Below, piece after piece: positions 1-7,944 of a stretch of 25,926 bases of DNA (the first letter of the stretch is position 1; each line of letters opens with the position of its first letter). The DNA lies in NCBI RefSeq assembly GCF_934754935.1, contig NZ_CAKVJB010000034.1, positions 1 through 25,926 of the forward strand, read 5' to 3'. The notes below the pieces were generated by a model, which did no database searches, was not told the DNA's origin, and was given only the letters and a program-made list of their open reading frames with translations. The translations under genes were made by a program, and so were the position numbers. The stretch is from an uncultured Holdemanella sp. (lineage in GTDB: Bacteria > Bacillota_I > Bacilli_A > Erysipelotrichales > Erysipelotrichaceae).

Positions 1-575
1 TTCTTAGTTAAATAATCTGCGATCATCGCATCATAACGAGCTGTATGACGGAATACTTTTGCAGCTAAACGCTCACGAGTTTCCAATGTTGTTTCTTGAT
101 TTTCTCTGATTTCTTCAAGGACTTTATCATAATCTTTTGGATCACAAAGAACCGGAATGCTTTGATAGTTTTTAGAAGCACTACGAAGCATACTTGGACC
201 ACCAATATCAATATTTTCAATAATTTCTTCATGTGTAACACCAGGTTTTAACACAGTTTCTTTGAAAGGATATAAATTCACACAAACCAAATCAATATAC
301 TCAATACCTAACTCTTGTAATTGACGAACATGATCTGGATTTGAACGAACACAAAGCAATGCACCATGCACTTTTGGGTGTAAAGTTTTTACACGACCAT
401 CCATAATTTCAGGAAAACCAGTTACTTCACTAATTCCAATCGGATGGATTCCTGCTGCTTCTAAAGCTTTTTTTGTTCCTCCAGTAGAAATAATTTCATA
501 TCCACAATCTACTAGACCTTGTACAAATTCAACTAAACCTGTTTTATCAGATACACTTACTAATGCTCGCTTCAT
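1..575 (-). CDS. purH: Bifunctional AICAR transformylase/IMP cyclohydrolase, N-terminal part (PurH), cut by window edge
   Basis: Catalyses the last two steps of IMP synthesis (formylation of AICAR, then ring closure). Only the first 191 codons are here, reading leftward off the edge; they cover the MGS-like IMP cyclohydrolase domain. The start reads MKRALVSVSDKTGL, followed by the family motifs IISTGGT, the segment around FPEIMDGRVKTLHPK, and NIDIGGPSMLRSA; all are intact. The start ATG (573-575) overlaps the purN stop in an ATGA, typical of translational coupling in a pur operon, with a GGAGGAAAAAG ribosome site inside purN. The C-terminal transformylase domain lies outside the window. Identity is certain; completeness cannot be judged. 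Confidence 0.97.
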   Translation of the reverse strand, partial: MKRALVSVSDKTGLVEFVQGLVDCGYEIISTGGTKKALEAAGIHPIGISEVTGFPEIMDGRVKTLHPKVHGALLCVRSNPDHVRQLQELGIEYIDLVCVNLYPFKETVLKPGVTHEEIIENIDIGGPSMLRSASKNYQSIPVLCDPKDYDKVLEEIRENQETTLETRERLAAKVFRHTARYDAMIADYLTK

Positions 576-1156
576 TCTTTTTCCTCCTCGATACTTTTTG
601 CGACTTGTTCAATTACTTGCCAGAACAAATCATATTCCATCGCATGTACATGCGATTCTAATGTTTCTAAATCCCAAGACGGATCGATCGCAACTCTTTC
701 CTGACGAATGATAGGTCCTGTATCCACACCTTCATCTACAAAATGAACAGTAACTCCTGTTTGAGATACTTTCGCCTCATATGCATCCGCAATACTATGA
801 GCCCCTGGAAATTCAGGTAAATAAGCTGGATGCAAATTGATAATACTATTTGGATACGCACTCAATAAAGTGTGTCCAATAAAACGCATATATCCACTTA
901 ATACAATCAAATCCACTTTTTTCTCTTTTAACACTTCTAAAATAGCCGCTTCATAACCAGCTTTACCACCATACCCTTTAGGATCAAAGTAAAACTCTTC
1001 AATTCCATGATTACGCGCACGAACTCTTGCGTACGCATTCTCTTTATCAGCTATCAAACAAGCACAATTCACATGTAAAGAACCATCTTCAATATGAGAT
1101 AAGATTGTTTCAAAGTTAGTGCCCGAACCACTCGCAAATACTGCAATATTTACCAT
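572..1156 (-). CDS. purN: Phosphoribosylglycinamide formyltransferase (GART, PurN)
   Basis: Transfers a formyl group from 10-formyl-tetrahydrofolate to GAR, giving FGAR. The 194-residue length is normal for the folate-dependent enzyme. Visible motifs: phosphate-binding GSGTNF (10-15), the catalytic NLHP segment (Asn107, His109), PEFPGAH, and the DEGVDTGPI loop whose Asp145 is the expected third catalytic residue. The gene overlaps purM upstream by 7 bp and purH downstream by 4 bp, so it is clearly an internal cistron of the operon. Nothing unusual is seen. Confidence 0.97.
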   Translation of the reverse strand: MVNIAVFASGSGTNFETILSHIEDGSLHVNCACLIADKENAYARVRARNHGIEEFYFDPKGYGGKAGYEAAILEVLKEKKVDLIVLSGYMRFIGHTLLSAYPNSIINLHPAYLPEFPGAHSIADAYEAKVSQTGVTVHFVDEGVDTGPIIRQERVAIDPSWDLETLESHVHAMEYDLFWQVIEQVAKSIEEEKE

Positions 1157-2181
1157 TGGACATCTACCTGTCCTGTTTCAGTTACTTTACCAACCACATA
1201 GCTTGGTTCATTGATTTCATTTAACGCAGTTTGAACCTTTTCTACATCTGCAGGATCTACTGCCATCACAAAACCAAGCCCCATATTAAATACGTTGTAC
1301 ATTTCCTTCGTTGAAATATCCCCATTCTTCTGGATCAAGTCAAAGATTGGAGGTTTTGGGAAAGCTTTCGTATCAATTTCAACACCCATTCCCTCTTTTA
1401 ACATTCGAGGAACATTTTCATAGAATCCACCACCAGTAATGTGGCTGCAAGCTTTTAAAGTAATACCAGATGCTTTAATGTGTTTTAATGCCTTAACATA
1501 AATTTTTGTAGGAGCAAGTAATGCCTCTCCTAAAGTTTTACCTAATTCATCATAATACGTATTTAAAGATTCTTCTGTAATATCAAATACATTACGAACC
1601 AATGAGAAACCATTACTGTGAACTCCAGTTGAAGGAAGTCCAATCAAAACATCTCCAACATTTAGATCTTTACCAGTAATCATATCTTTTTTATCACAAA
1701 CACCAACCGCAAAACCAGCTAGATCATAATCATCTTCTGGCATTAAACCTGGATGTTCTGCAGTTTCTCCACCAATTAAAGCCGCTTCAGATTGTAAACA
1801 ACCCTCAGAAACACCTTTAACGATATCTGCAATTTTTTCTGGAACATTCTTTCCACATGCGATGTAATCTAAGAAAAATAGTGGTTCTCCTCCAGCACAT
1901 GCGATATCATTCACACACATTGCGACAGCATCAATACCAATCGTGTCATGCTTATTCATAACCATCGCAAGTTTAACTTTTGTACCACATCCATCTGTAC
2001 CAGAAAGCAATACAGGCTCTTCCATATCTTTAATTTTAGACAATGAGAAGGCACCAGAGAAACCACCAAGTCCTCCTAATACTTCTGGACGCATTGTTTT
2101 CTTAACATGCTCCTTAATTAATTCAACAGATTTATATCCTGCCTCTAAACTAACGCCTGCTGCTGCATAATGTTCTGCCAT
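1150..2181 (-). CDS. purM: Phosphoribosylformylglycinamidine cyclo-ligase (AIR synthetase, PurM)
   Basis: Closes the imidazole ring of FGAM using ATP, giving AIR. At 343 residues it has the usual length. The N-terminal AIRS-fold motifs are present: YKSVELIKEHVK, LGGLGGFSGAF, GTDGCGTKVKLA (61-72), NDIACAGGEPLFFLDY (91-106) and GETAEHPGLM. The C-terminal half has LPSTGVHSNGFSLVR and HITGGGFYENVPR. The ATG follows the purF stop by 3 bp and has a clean AAGGAG site 6 bases upstream, inside the end of purF. Confidence 0.97.
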   Translation of the reverse strand: MAEHYAAAGVSLEAGYKSVELIKEHVKKTMRPEVLGGLGGFSGAFSLSKIKDMEEPVLLSGTDGCGTKVKLAMVMNKHDTIGIDAVAMCVNDIACAGGEPLFFLDYIACGKNVPEKIADIVKGVSEGCLQSEAALIGGETAEHPGLMPEDDYDLAGFAVGVCDKKDMITGKDLNVGDVLIGLPSTGVHSNGFSLVRNVFDITEESLNTYYDELGKTLGEALLAPTKIYVKALKHIKASGITLKACSHITGGGFYENVPRMLKEGMGVEIDTKAFPKPPIFDLIQKNGDISTKEMYNVFNMGLGFVMAVDPADVEKVQTALNEINEPSYVVGKVTETGQVDVQW

Positions 2182-2184
2182 ACT

Positions 2185-3564
2185 CTACTCCTTTACCTCA
2201 TCTTTATAATCTTGTAACTCTTCTGGATATTCACCTGTACAACAAGCTAAACAACTTGTTTCAGGTACACATTTTTTGAAATCTTCTACACTTATAAAAC
2301 GTAATGAATCCACTTGGAACAACTGTTTCATTTCGTCTACTGAATAATTAAAAGCTGCCAAATCTTTTTGTGCCGTTGAATCCGCTCCATATAAGCAAGG
2401 ATACTTCAACATTGGCGAAGCAATACGTAAATGCACTTCTTTAGCTCCTGCCTCTTTTAATAATTGACAAATTCTACGTGATGTAAATCCTTTTACAACA
2501 CTATCATCCACTAGATATACACTCTTTCCCTTAACAACTGAACTGATCGCATTTAAACGAACACGCATACCTTGCATTCTCTGTTGCTGCGTTGGACGAA
2601 TAAATGTAGAACCAATATAACGGTTTTTAATCAAGCCCGTTTCATATGGTACATTTAGTGTTCTGGCAAAGCTTGCTGCTGCACTTAATGCTGAATCAGG
2701 AACACCAACAACAATATCTGCCTTAACATCTTCTTCTTTAGCTAAATAATAGCCACATTGTTTTCTAACTTCATGCACCGTCGATCCATTATGAATACTG
2801 TCCGGTCTAGAATAATATACGTATTCTAAGGCACAAGCTTTCGTTTCTGTTTTCTCAAAAATCTGACAAGAATTCATTCCATCACTATTGAAACAAATCA
2901 ATTCTCCTGGATTTACTTCACGAACAAATTCTCCACCAAGAATTGGGAATGAACAAGTTTCACTACTGATACAATAACCATTATCTACCTTGGCAATGTA
3001 TAAAGAACGAATTCCATGTGGATCTCTTACCACATATAAACTATCTTTTGTGATGACCATAAATGTGTAGGCTCCACTCATCATACGACAAGCCTTTGTG
3101 ATTTTTTCTTCAAAAGAACCCGGATTTAATTGAATCAAGTGTGCTAACAATTCAGAGTCACTGGTCCCCTGGAAAATCAAGCCTTCATTCTCTAATTTTG
3201 TTCTTAATGAAACTGCATTTGTGACCATACCACTAGATACGACCGCAAAATATCTTTGATGACTACGCACCATAATTGGCTGAACATTTTCTAATTGAGA
3301 ATCATTTTTTGTGGCCATACGAAGTTGACCAATCGCAATATCACCCTCTAAAGAATTTAATGTATCTTGTTTTAAATTCTCAGACAATAATCCTAATCCC
3401 TTTTTACAAACAACATTTTCTCTATCACTAACAGCCACACCAACACCATCTTGTCCACGATGTTGAATGGCATGCATTGCTAAATAGATATTCTGGGCGG
3501 CTTGTTCTACATTGAACAAGCCTACGATCCCAGAAGAATCTTGAACTACCTTTTGCATCGTCAT
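2185..3564 (-). CDS. purF: Amidophosphoribosyltransferase-like protein (PurF position) with a degenerate glutaminase site
   Basis: By position and overall sequence this is PurF, which makes phosphoribosylamine from PRPP and glutamine. It has 459 residues: an N-terminal Ntn-type glutaminase domain (about 11-235) and a C-terminal PRTase domain with the PRPP loop VYLVDDSVVKGFTS (349-362). The four Cys that bind a 4Fe-4S cluster in the Bacillus-type enzyme seem present (244, 390, 438, 441). Odd: the expected nucleophile motif CGIFG reads SGIVG, with Ser11 where the mature N-terminal Cys should be, and the oxyanion HNGN motif reads SSGM (110-113). HRGQDG (35-40), Arg82 and Asp136 remain. The PRPP loop also has Phe360 where Thr is usual. 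I verified the Ser codons in the DNA. It may be ammonia-dependent, use a partner glutaminase, or be repurposed. Confidence 0.85.
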   Translation of the reverse strand: MTMQKVVQDSSGIVGLFNVEQAAQNIYLAMHAIQHRGQDGVGVAVSDRENVVCKKGLGLLSENLKQDTLNSLEGDIAIGQLRMATKNDSQLENVQPIMVRSHQRYFAVVSSGMVTNAVSLRTKLENEGLIFQGTSDSELLAHLIQLNPGSFEEKITKACRMMSGAYTFMVITKDSLYVVRDPHGIRSLYIAKVDNGYCISSETCSFPILGGEFVREVNPGELICFNSDGMNSCQIFEKTETKACALEYVYYSRPDSIHNGSTVHEVRKQCGYYLAKEEDVKADIVVGVPDSALSAAASFARTLNVPYETGLIKNRYIGSTFIRPTQQQRMQGMRVRLNAISSVVKGKSVYLVDDSVVKGFTSRRICQLLKEAGAKEVHLRIASPMLKYPCLYGADSTAQKDLAAFNYSVDEMKQLFQVDSLRFISVEDFKKCVPETSCLACCTGEYPEELQDYKDEVKE

Positions 3565-3565
3565 T

Positions 3566-6500
3566 CTACTTCACCTGCTTGTGTGTAAAGTAACGAACAC
3601 CATTTGCGAAAATATCCTGGTCTTTATTTCCTGCAATATTTTGGAACAAGCCTTTTTCATAACGTTCACTATGACCCATCTTACCAAAGATTTTTCCATC
3701 TTCAGAGAAGATACCTTCGATTGCCATACTTGAACCATTCAAGTTGTCTTTTCCATCCATTGTTGGAACACCCTTTTCATTTACATATTGTGTTGCAACC
3801 TGACCATTTTCAATCAATTTATTTAGCACTTCTTCACTCGCAACAAATTTACCTTCACCATGACTAACAGCCACTGAATATACATTTCCTGCTTTCATAC
3901 CAGCAAGCCAAGGAGAAGCATTGCTTGTAATACGTGTACGTGCAATATGAGAAACGTGTCGGTTGATATTGTTTCTAAATAATGTTGGATTTTCTGCATC
4001 CAATTTTTCAATATCACCATAAGGCAATAATCCCGATTTGATCAATGCCTGGAATCCATTACAAATACCTAAGATCAATCCATCATTTGCACGCATTGTA
4101 TCAATAGCTTGGGCAATCTTTGGATTTCTTAATACGTTCGCAATGAATTTACCAGAGCCATCTGGTTCGTCTCCACTACTAAATCCACCTACGATCATTA
4201 AAATTTGAGCTGCACTGATTTCTTCAGCCAATGTTTCAATACTCTTTTGAATATTTTCAACTGTTAAATTATTAAATACAACTTGTTTTACTTCGGCACC
4301 AGCACGTTCAAATTTAGCTGTTGTATCAAATTCACAGTTTTGTCCTGGGAAAATAGGAATGATTACTTTTGGTTTTTCAACTACAACCTTAGACATAGGT
4401 ACTTCCACATCATTTAAAGGTGTTTCTAAAGTACCTTTTCCTTCATCTACGATCATTGGATAAATTTCACCATAACGTTTTGTCCAAGCCTTTAATGCAT
4501 CTTCAATTTCAACTGTTTCATCATTTAATACAATCTTAGAATCATCATTTAAGATACCAATCAATTCTAAATGTTCATCTTGAATACTTTCTGTAGCTTC
4601 AACAATCATTGAACCCAAGTTAAATCCATATACATCTTCTTCTGTATTGATCGCAACACCAACTTTAGATCCAAATGCCATCTTCGCAATAGTTGCACCT
4701 AAACCACCAAATTTAATTGTGCTTGCCGCAACAATTTTCTTTTCTTGCATCAACTTATGAACCGTTTCAAAGTTTTCTTTCAATTGTTCATAGTTTGGAA
4801 CATGATTCTTAACAGGTGTATGTTTTACTAAATATACATAGTCTCCAGGATTTTTAAATGAAGCCGAAACAATGTGATCTGTTTTCGCTGTAGTAACTGC
4901 GAAAGTAATCACTGTTGGTGGTACATGAATATCTTTATATGTTCCACTCATAGAGTCTTTTCCACCAATACTAGGTGTTTCAAATGCCAATTGTGCATCA
5001 ATCAAACCTAATAAAGCTTCAAATGGTTGTCCCCATTTTTGTGCGTCTGCACCTAGATGTTCAAAATATTCTTGATTTGATAAACGACACTTTTTATAGT
5101 CAGCACCCAATGCTGTAATACGAGCTAATGCTTCAACAACTGAATAACTAGCACCCAAATATGGAGAATATTTAGATACTTTTGGATCATATCCATATGT
5201 CATAACTGAACATGTATTTGTCATTCCGTGTACAGGTAATTTTTGTACAGAACCTTCTTCAGGCGTTAATTGATATTTACCTCCAAAAGGCATCAATACC
5301 GTACTCTTACCAATAGAAGCATCAAACATTTCTGCCAAACCAATCTGGCTTGCGACATTCGCATCTTGTAATACTGTATTTAAATCTGAATTTACTTCAT
5401 CAAATGGATGTTCATCATATTCATTTTCACAAACATCAACAACCTGGTGTTGACGAACACCGTTTGTATCCAAGAAAGCACGTGACATATCAACAATTGT
5501 TTCGCCACGCCATTTCATGACTAAACGATTTGTATCTGTTACATCCGCAACTTTGATAGCCTCTAAGTTTTCTTTATAAGCTTCTTCTTTGAACTTTTCA
5601 AAATCTTTAGCCTCAATACATACAGCCATACGTTCTTGAGATTCACTAATAGCTAATTCTGTGCCATCTAAGCCTTGATATTTGACTGGAACTGCATCTA
5701 AGTTGATATCCAATCCATCCGCAAGTTCACCTACGGCAACACTGACTCCACCAGCTCCAAAGTCATTGGCCTTTTTAATTAATTTTGTACAAGCAGGATT
5801 TCTGAATAGACGCTGTAATTTACGTTCAATTAAGGCATTACCCTTTTGAACTTCACTTGAACATTTTTCCAAGCTTGTTTCATTATGTTCTTTACTTGAA
5901 CCTGTAGCTCCACCAATTCCATCACGACCAGTAGCTCCACCAATCATAACAATGATATCGCCTGCTTGTGGTTGTTCACGTTTAACATGTGATTTAGGAG
6001 CGGCACCAACAACGGCACCAACTTCCATACGTTTCGCAACGTAGCCATCATCATAAATTTCGTCTACAAATGTAGTCGCCAAACCAATTTGGTTACCATA
6101 ACTTGAATAACCTTGAGCGGCTGTCTTTGAAATCTTTGATTGAGGTAATTTGTGCTCTAAAGTTTCACTAATTGGTTTAGTGATATCTCCCGCACCTGTA
6201 ATACGCATAGCTTGATATACATAACTACGTCCTGATAATGGATCACGAATAGCTCCACCAATACATGTGCTAGCTCCACCAAATGGTTCAATTTCTGTAG
6301 GGTGGTTGTGTGTTTCATTTTTGAACATCAATAGCCATTGTTCATCTTTTCCATCTACATCCACTGTAATTTCTACACTGCACGCATTGATTTCATCTGT
6401 AATCTCCATATCATCAAGCTTACCTTGTTTACGAAGATATTTACCAGCAATTGTAGCCATATCCATCAATGTTTTTTCTTTACGGTTTCCATGAACTTCC

Positions 6501-7267
6501 TGACGTAATTTTAAATATTTTTCATAAGAAGCCTGTAATTCATCGGACAATGTATCCAAATGGAAACATACATCATCTAATACAGTTTCAAAAGTAGTAT
6601 GACGACAGTGATCTGACCAATATGTGTCTAGCACACGTAGTTCAGTCATTGTGCAATCTCTTTTTTCTTCCTTTTCAAAGTAACGTTGAACATGCTCAAT
6701 GTCCGCTTGAGACATGGCCAACCCTAAAGTCTGACGTAAAGCATCTAATTCTTCTTTCGTCTTTTTTGTAAATCCTTCTAAAACAGGAACATCTTTAACT
6801 TCAACGTCCTGATCATCTACCAATACAGAAAGGTCTTTAACACGTGCTTCAACAGGGTTAACAATATAATGTGTGATTTTATTAAGTGTTTCTTCATCTA
6901 CTGGGTTTGCGAACACTAATAAAGTACCTGAATGAATACGTACTGTTTGTTTGTTGTTCAAAAGCATCAAACATTGCATTGCACTGTCTGCTCTTTGATC
7001 GTATTGACCTGGTAAAAATTCATATGCCAAATATGATTTACCTGTTAAATCTACAGAATCATATACATCATCTGTAACCACTTCACTACAAACATTTTTC
7101 TTTAATAATTCAATATCATTTTCATCAGCGTTAAAAATATCATATAAATTGTATTTTGTTAGACCAAAATCTTCTCTTAAAGATAAAGATTGTCTTAATT
7201 CAGCCGCTAATGATTCACTTTCAACCTGAAACTGTTCTTTTTTATGAACAAAAATACGAGTATCCAT
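3566..7267 (-). CDS. purL: Phosphoribosylformylglycinamidine synthase, single-chain form (PurL with fused glutaminase)
   Basis: Converts FGAR, ATP and glutamine to FGAM. The 1233-residue chain joins the two AIRS-like synthase halves to a C-terminal class I glutaminase (about 975-1233), unlike the split PurS/PurL/PurQ of Bacillus. The N-terminal half has LDTYWSDHCRHTTF and FKNETHNHPTEIEPFGGAST; the glutaminase has IIPIFPGQNCEFD, the nucleophile elbow GICNGFQ (Cys1069) and the acid-base pair in GHSER (His1199, Glu1201), all intact. I place the start at the ATG at 7267 because AAGGAG lies at a good distance before it; the longer reading frame from a TTG at 7288 would overlap purE. It lies 10 bp after the purE stop. 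Confidence 0.96.
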   Translation of the reverse strand: MDTRIFVHKKEQFQVESESLAAELRQSLSLREDFGLTKYNLYDIFNADENDIELLKKNVCSEVVTDDVYDSVDLTGKSYLAYEFLPGQYDQRADSAMQCLMLLNNKQTVRIHSGTLLVFANPVDEETLNKITHYIVNPVEARVKDLSVLVDDQDVEVKDVPVLEGFTKKTKEELDALRQTLGLAMSQADIEHVQRYFEKEEKRDCTMTELRVLDTYWSDHCRHTTFETVLDDVCFHLDTLSDELQASYEKYLKLRQEVHGNRKEKTLMDMATIAGKYLRKQGKLDDMEITDEINACSVEITVDVDGKDEQWLLMFKNETHNHPTEIEPFGGASTCIGGAIRDPLSGRSYVYQAMRITGAGDITKPISETLEHKLPQSKISKTAAQGYSSYGNQIGLATTFVDEIYDDGYVAKRMEVGAVVGAAPKSHVKREQPQAGDIIVMIGGATGRDGIGGATGSSKEHNETSLEKCSSEVQKGNALIERKLQRLFRNPACTKLIKKANDFGAGGVSVAVGELADGLDINLDAVPVKYQGLDGTELAISESQERMAVCIEAKDFEKFKEEAYKENLEAIKVADVTDTNRLVMKWRGETIVDMSRAFLDTNGVRQHQVVDVCENEYDEHPFDEVNSDLNTVLQDANVASQIGLAEMFDASIGKSTVLMPFGGKYQLTPEEGSVQKLPVHGMTNTCSVMTYGYDPKVSKYSPYLGASYSVVEALARITALGADYKKCRLSNQEYFEHLGADAQKWGQPFEALLGLIDAQLAFETPSIGGKDSMSGTYKDIHVPPTVITFAVTTAKTDHIVSASFKNPGDYVYLVKHTPVKNHVPNYEQLKENFETVHKLMQEKKIVAASTIKFGGLGATIAKMAFGSKVGVAINTEEDVYGFNLGSMIVEATESIQDEHLELIGILNDDSKIVLNDETVEIEDALKAWTKRYGEIYPMIVDEGKGTLETPLNDVEVPMSKVVVEKPKVIIPIFPGQNCEFDTTAKFERAGAEVKQVVFNNLTVENIQKSIETLAEEISAAQILMIVGGFSSGDEPDGSGKFIANVLRNPKIAQAIDTMRANDGLILGICNGFQALIKSGLLPYGDIEKLDAENPTLFRNNINRHVSHIARTRITSNASPWLAGMKAGNVYSVAVSHGEGKFVASEEVLNKLIENGQVATQYVNEKGVPTMDGKDNLNGSSMAIEGIFSEDGKIFGKMGHSERYEKGLFQNIAGNKDQDIFANGVRYFTHKQVK

Positions 7268-7277
7268 TTCCTTCTCC

Positions 7278-7766
7278 TTATTCAACAATTGACTGTTCTA
7301 ATACTTTTTGTGCTTGTTCTTTTTTAAATTCAACAATTTTATCCTGCAATGACTTATCATTAAGTCCAATCATCTGACAAGCTAAGATTGCTGCATTTCT
7401 TGCCCCTGATTTACCAATTGCTACTGTCGCAACAGGAACTCCTTGAGGCATTTGTACTGTTGATAATAATGAATCCAATCCACCTAAAGCAGATGTCTGA
7501 ATAGGGATTCCAATAACTGGCAACGGTGTAGAGCTAGCTAAAACTCCAGCTAAATGTGCTGCTCCTCCGGCTGCCGCAATAATAACCTGAATTCCACGTT
7601 CACACGCTGTCTTTGATAATTCTAAAACAGCTTCTGGTGTACGATGTGCACTTAATACACGAACTTCATATCCGACTTGAAAATCGTCTAATTGTTTCAT
7701 GCAGCCTTCCATACTTGGCAAGTCTGAACGAGAACCCATCACAATTAAAACACGCTTTGTTTCCAT
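7278..7766 (-). CDS. purE: N5-carboxyaminoimidazole ribonucleotide mutase (PurE)
   Basis: Moves the carboxylate of N5-CAIR to give CAIR; first gene of the operon. The 162-residue protein starts at the ATG at 7766, preceded by AAGGAAGG; the longer frame to 7841 runs through the terminator hairpin and is not credible. Motifs: VMGSRSD (9-15), SAHRTP (39-44), GGAAHLAG (67-74), ALGGLDSLLSTVQMPQGVPVATV. SAHRTP points to the class I enzyme, which acts with PurK; no purK is in this window. The usual Pro of GGAAHLPG is Ala here, a small deviation. Confidence 0.95.
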   Translation of the reverse strand: METKRVLIVMGSRSDLPSMEGCMKQLDDFQVGYEVRVLSAHRTPEAVLELSKTACERGIQVIIAAAGGAAHLAGVLASSTPLPVIGIPIQTSALGGLDSLLSTVQMPQGVPVATVAIGKSGARNAAILACQMIGLNDKSLQDKIVEFKKEQAQKVLEQSIVE

Positions 7767-7784
7767 AAATGACCTTCCTTTCAA

Positions 7785-7817
7785 AACAAAAAAAGCGCAC
7801 CTATAGTAGGCACACTT
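7785..7817 (-). terminator. Intrinsic terminator/attenuator in the pur operon leader
   Basis: Reading the minus strand, an 11-bp stem (AAGTGTGCCTA with TAGGTGCGCTT, three wobble pairs) closes a 3-base loop and is followed by seven T residues, then G and four T. It sits between the promoter and purE, so it must be overcome for the operon to be expressed. The first two A of the stem are the last two bases of the leader ORF stop codon. Confidence 0.85.
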
Positions 7818-7866
7818 AAAAAAGCAATTCTTCTCCATCAATTGTGGTAAATCTTCTTAAGACCAT
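7816..7866 (-). CDS. Candidate 16-codon leader peptide upstream of the pur operon
   Basis: ATG at 7866 is preceded at 8 bases by a strong GGAGG (7875-7879). The frame encodes MVLRRFTTIDGEELLF and ends in TAA at 7816-7818, exactly at the base of the terminator stem. No single amino acid dominates, so it does not resemble classic amino-acid leader peptides. A ribosome reaching the stop would cover the 5' arm of the terminator, so translation could favour read-through. Coding is inferred only from the ribosome site and placement. Confidence 0.5.
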   Translation of the reverse strand: MVLRRFTTIDGEELLF

Positions 7867-7907
7867 AAGTAAGACCTCCAAAATCAGAAAAACACTTCTG
7901 CAAGATT

Positions 7908-7936
7908 ATAATACCCAAAACCAACTCAAATGACAA
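7908..7936 (-). promoter_or_regulatory. Candidate sigma-A promoter of the pur operon
   Basis: Minus strand: TTGTCA (7931-7936), 17-base spacer, TATTAT (7908-7913). An overlapping TATAAT (7905-7910) exists but has worse spacing. The leader from the start site to purE would be about 135 bases. I see no purine-riboswitch core and no Bacillus PurR box (CCGAA half sites). Confidence 0.6.
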
Positions 7937-7944
7937 CCCATATT

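Noticed and set aside
3604..6494. Plus-strand open frames of 60-90 codons within purL and purF
   Set aside because: They are antisense shadows of well-conserved genes, without ribosome sites or recognisable domains.
7267..7288. PurL start at TTG 7288
   Set aside because: It would overlap the purE 3' end and place the clear AAGGAG inside the gene; the ATG at 7267 is well placed.
7767..7940. Guanine, ZTP or ykkC-type riboswitch or PurR box upstream of purE
   Set aside because: None of the conserved cores or CCGAA half sites could be found on either strand.
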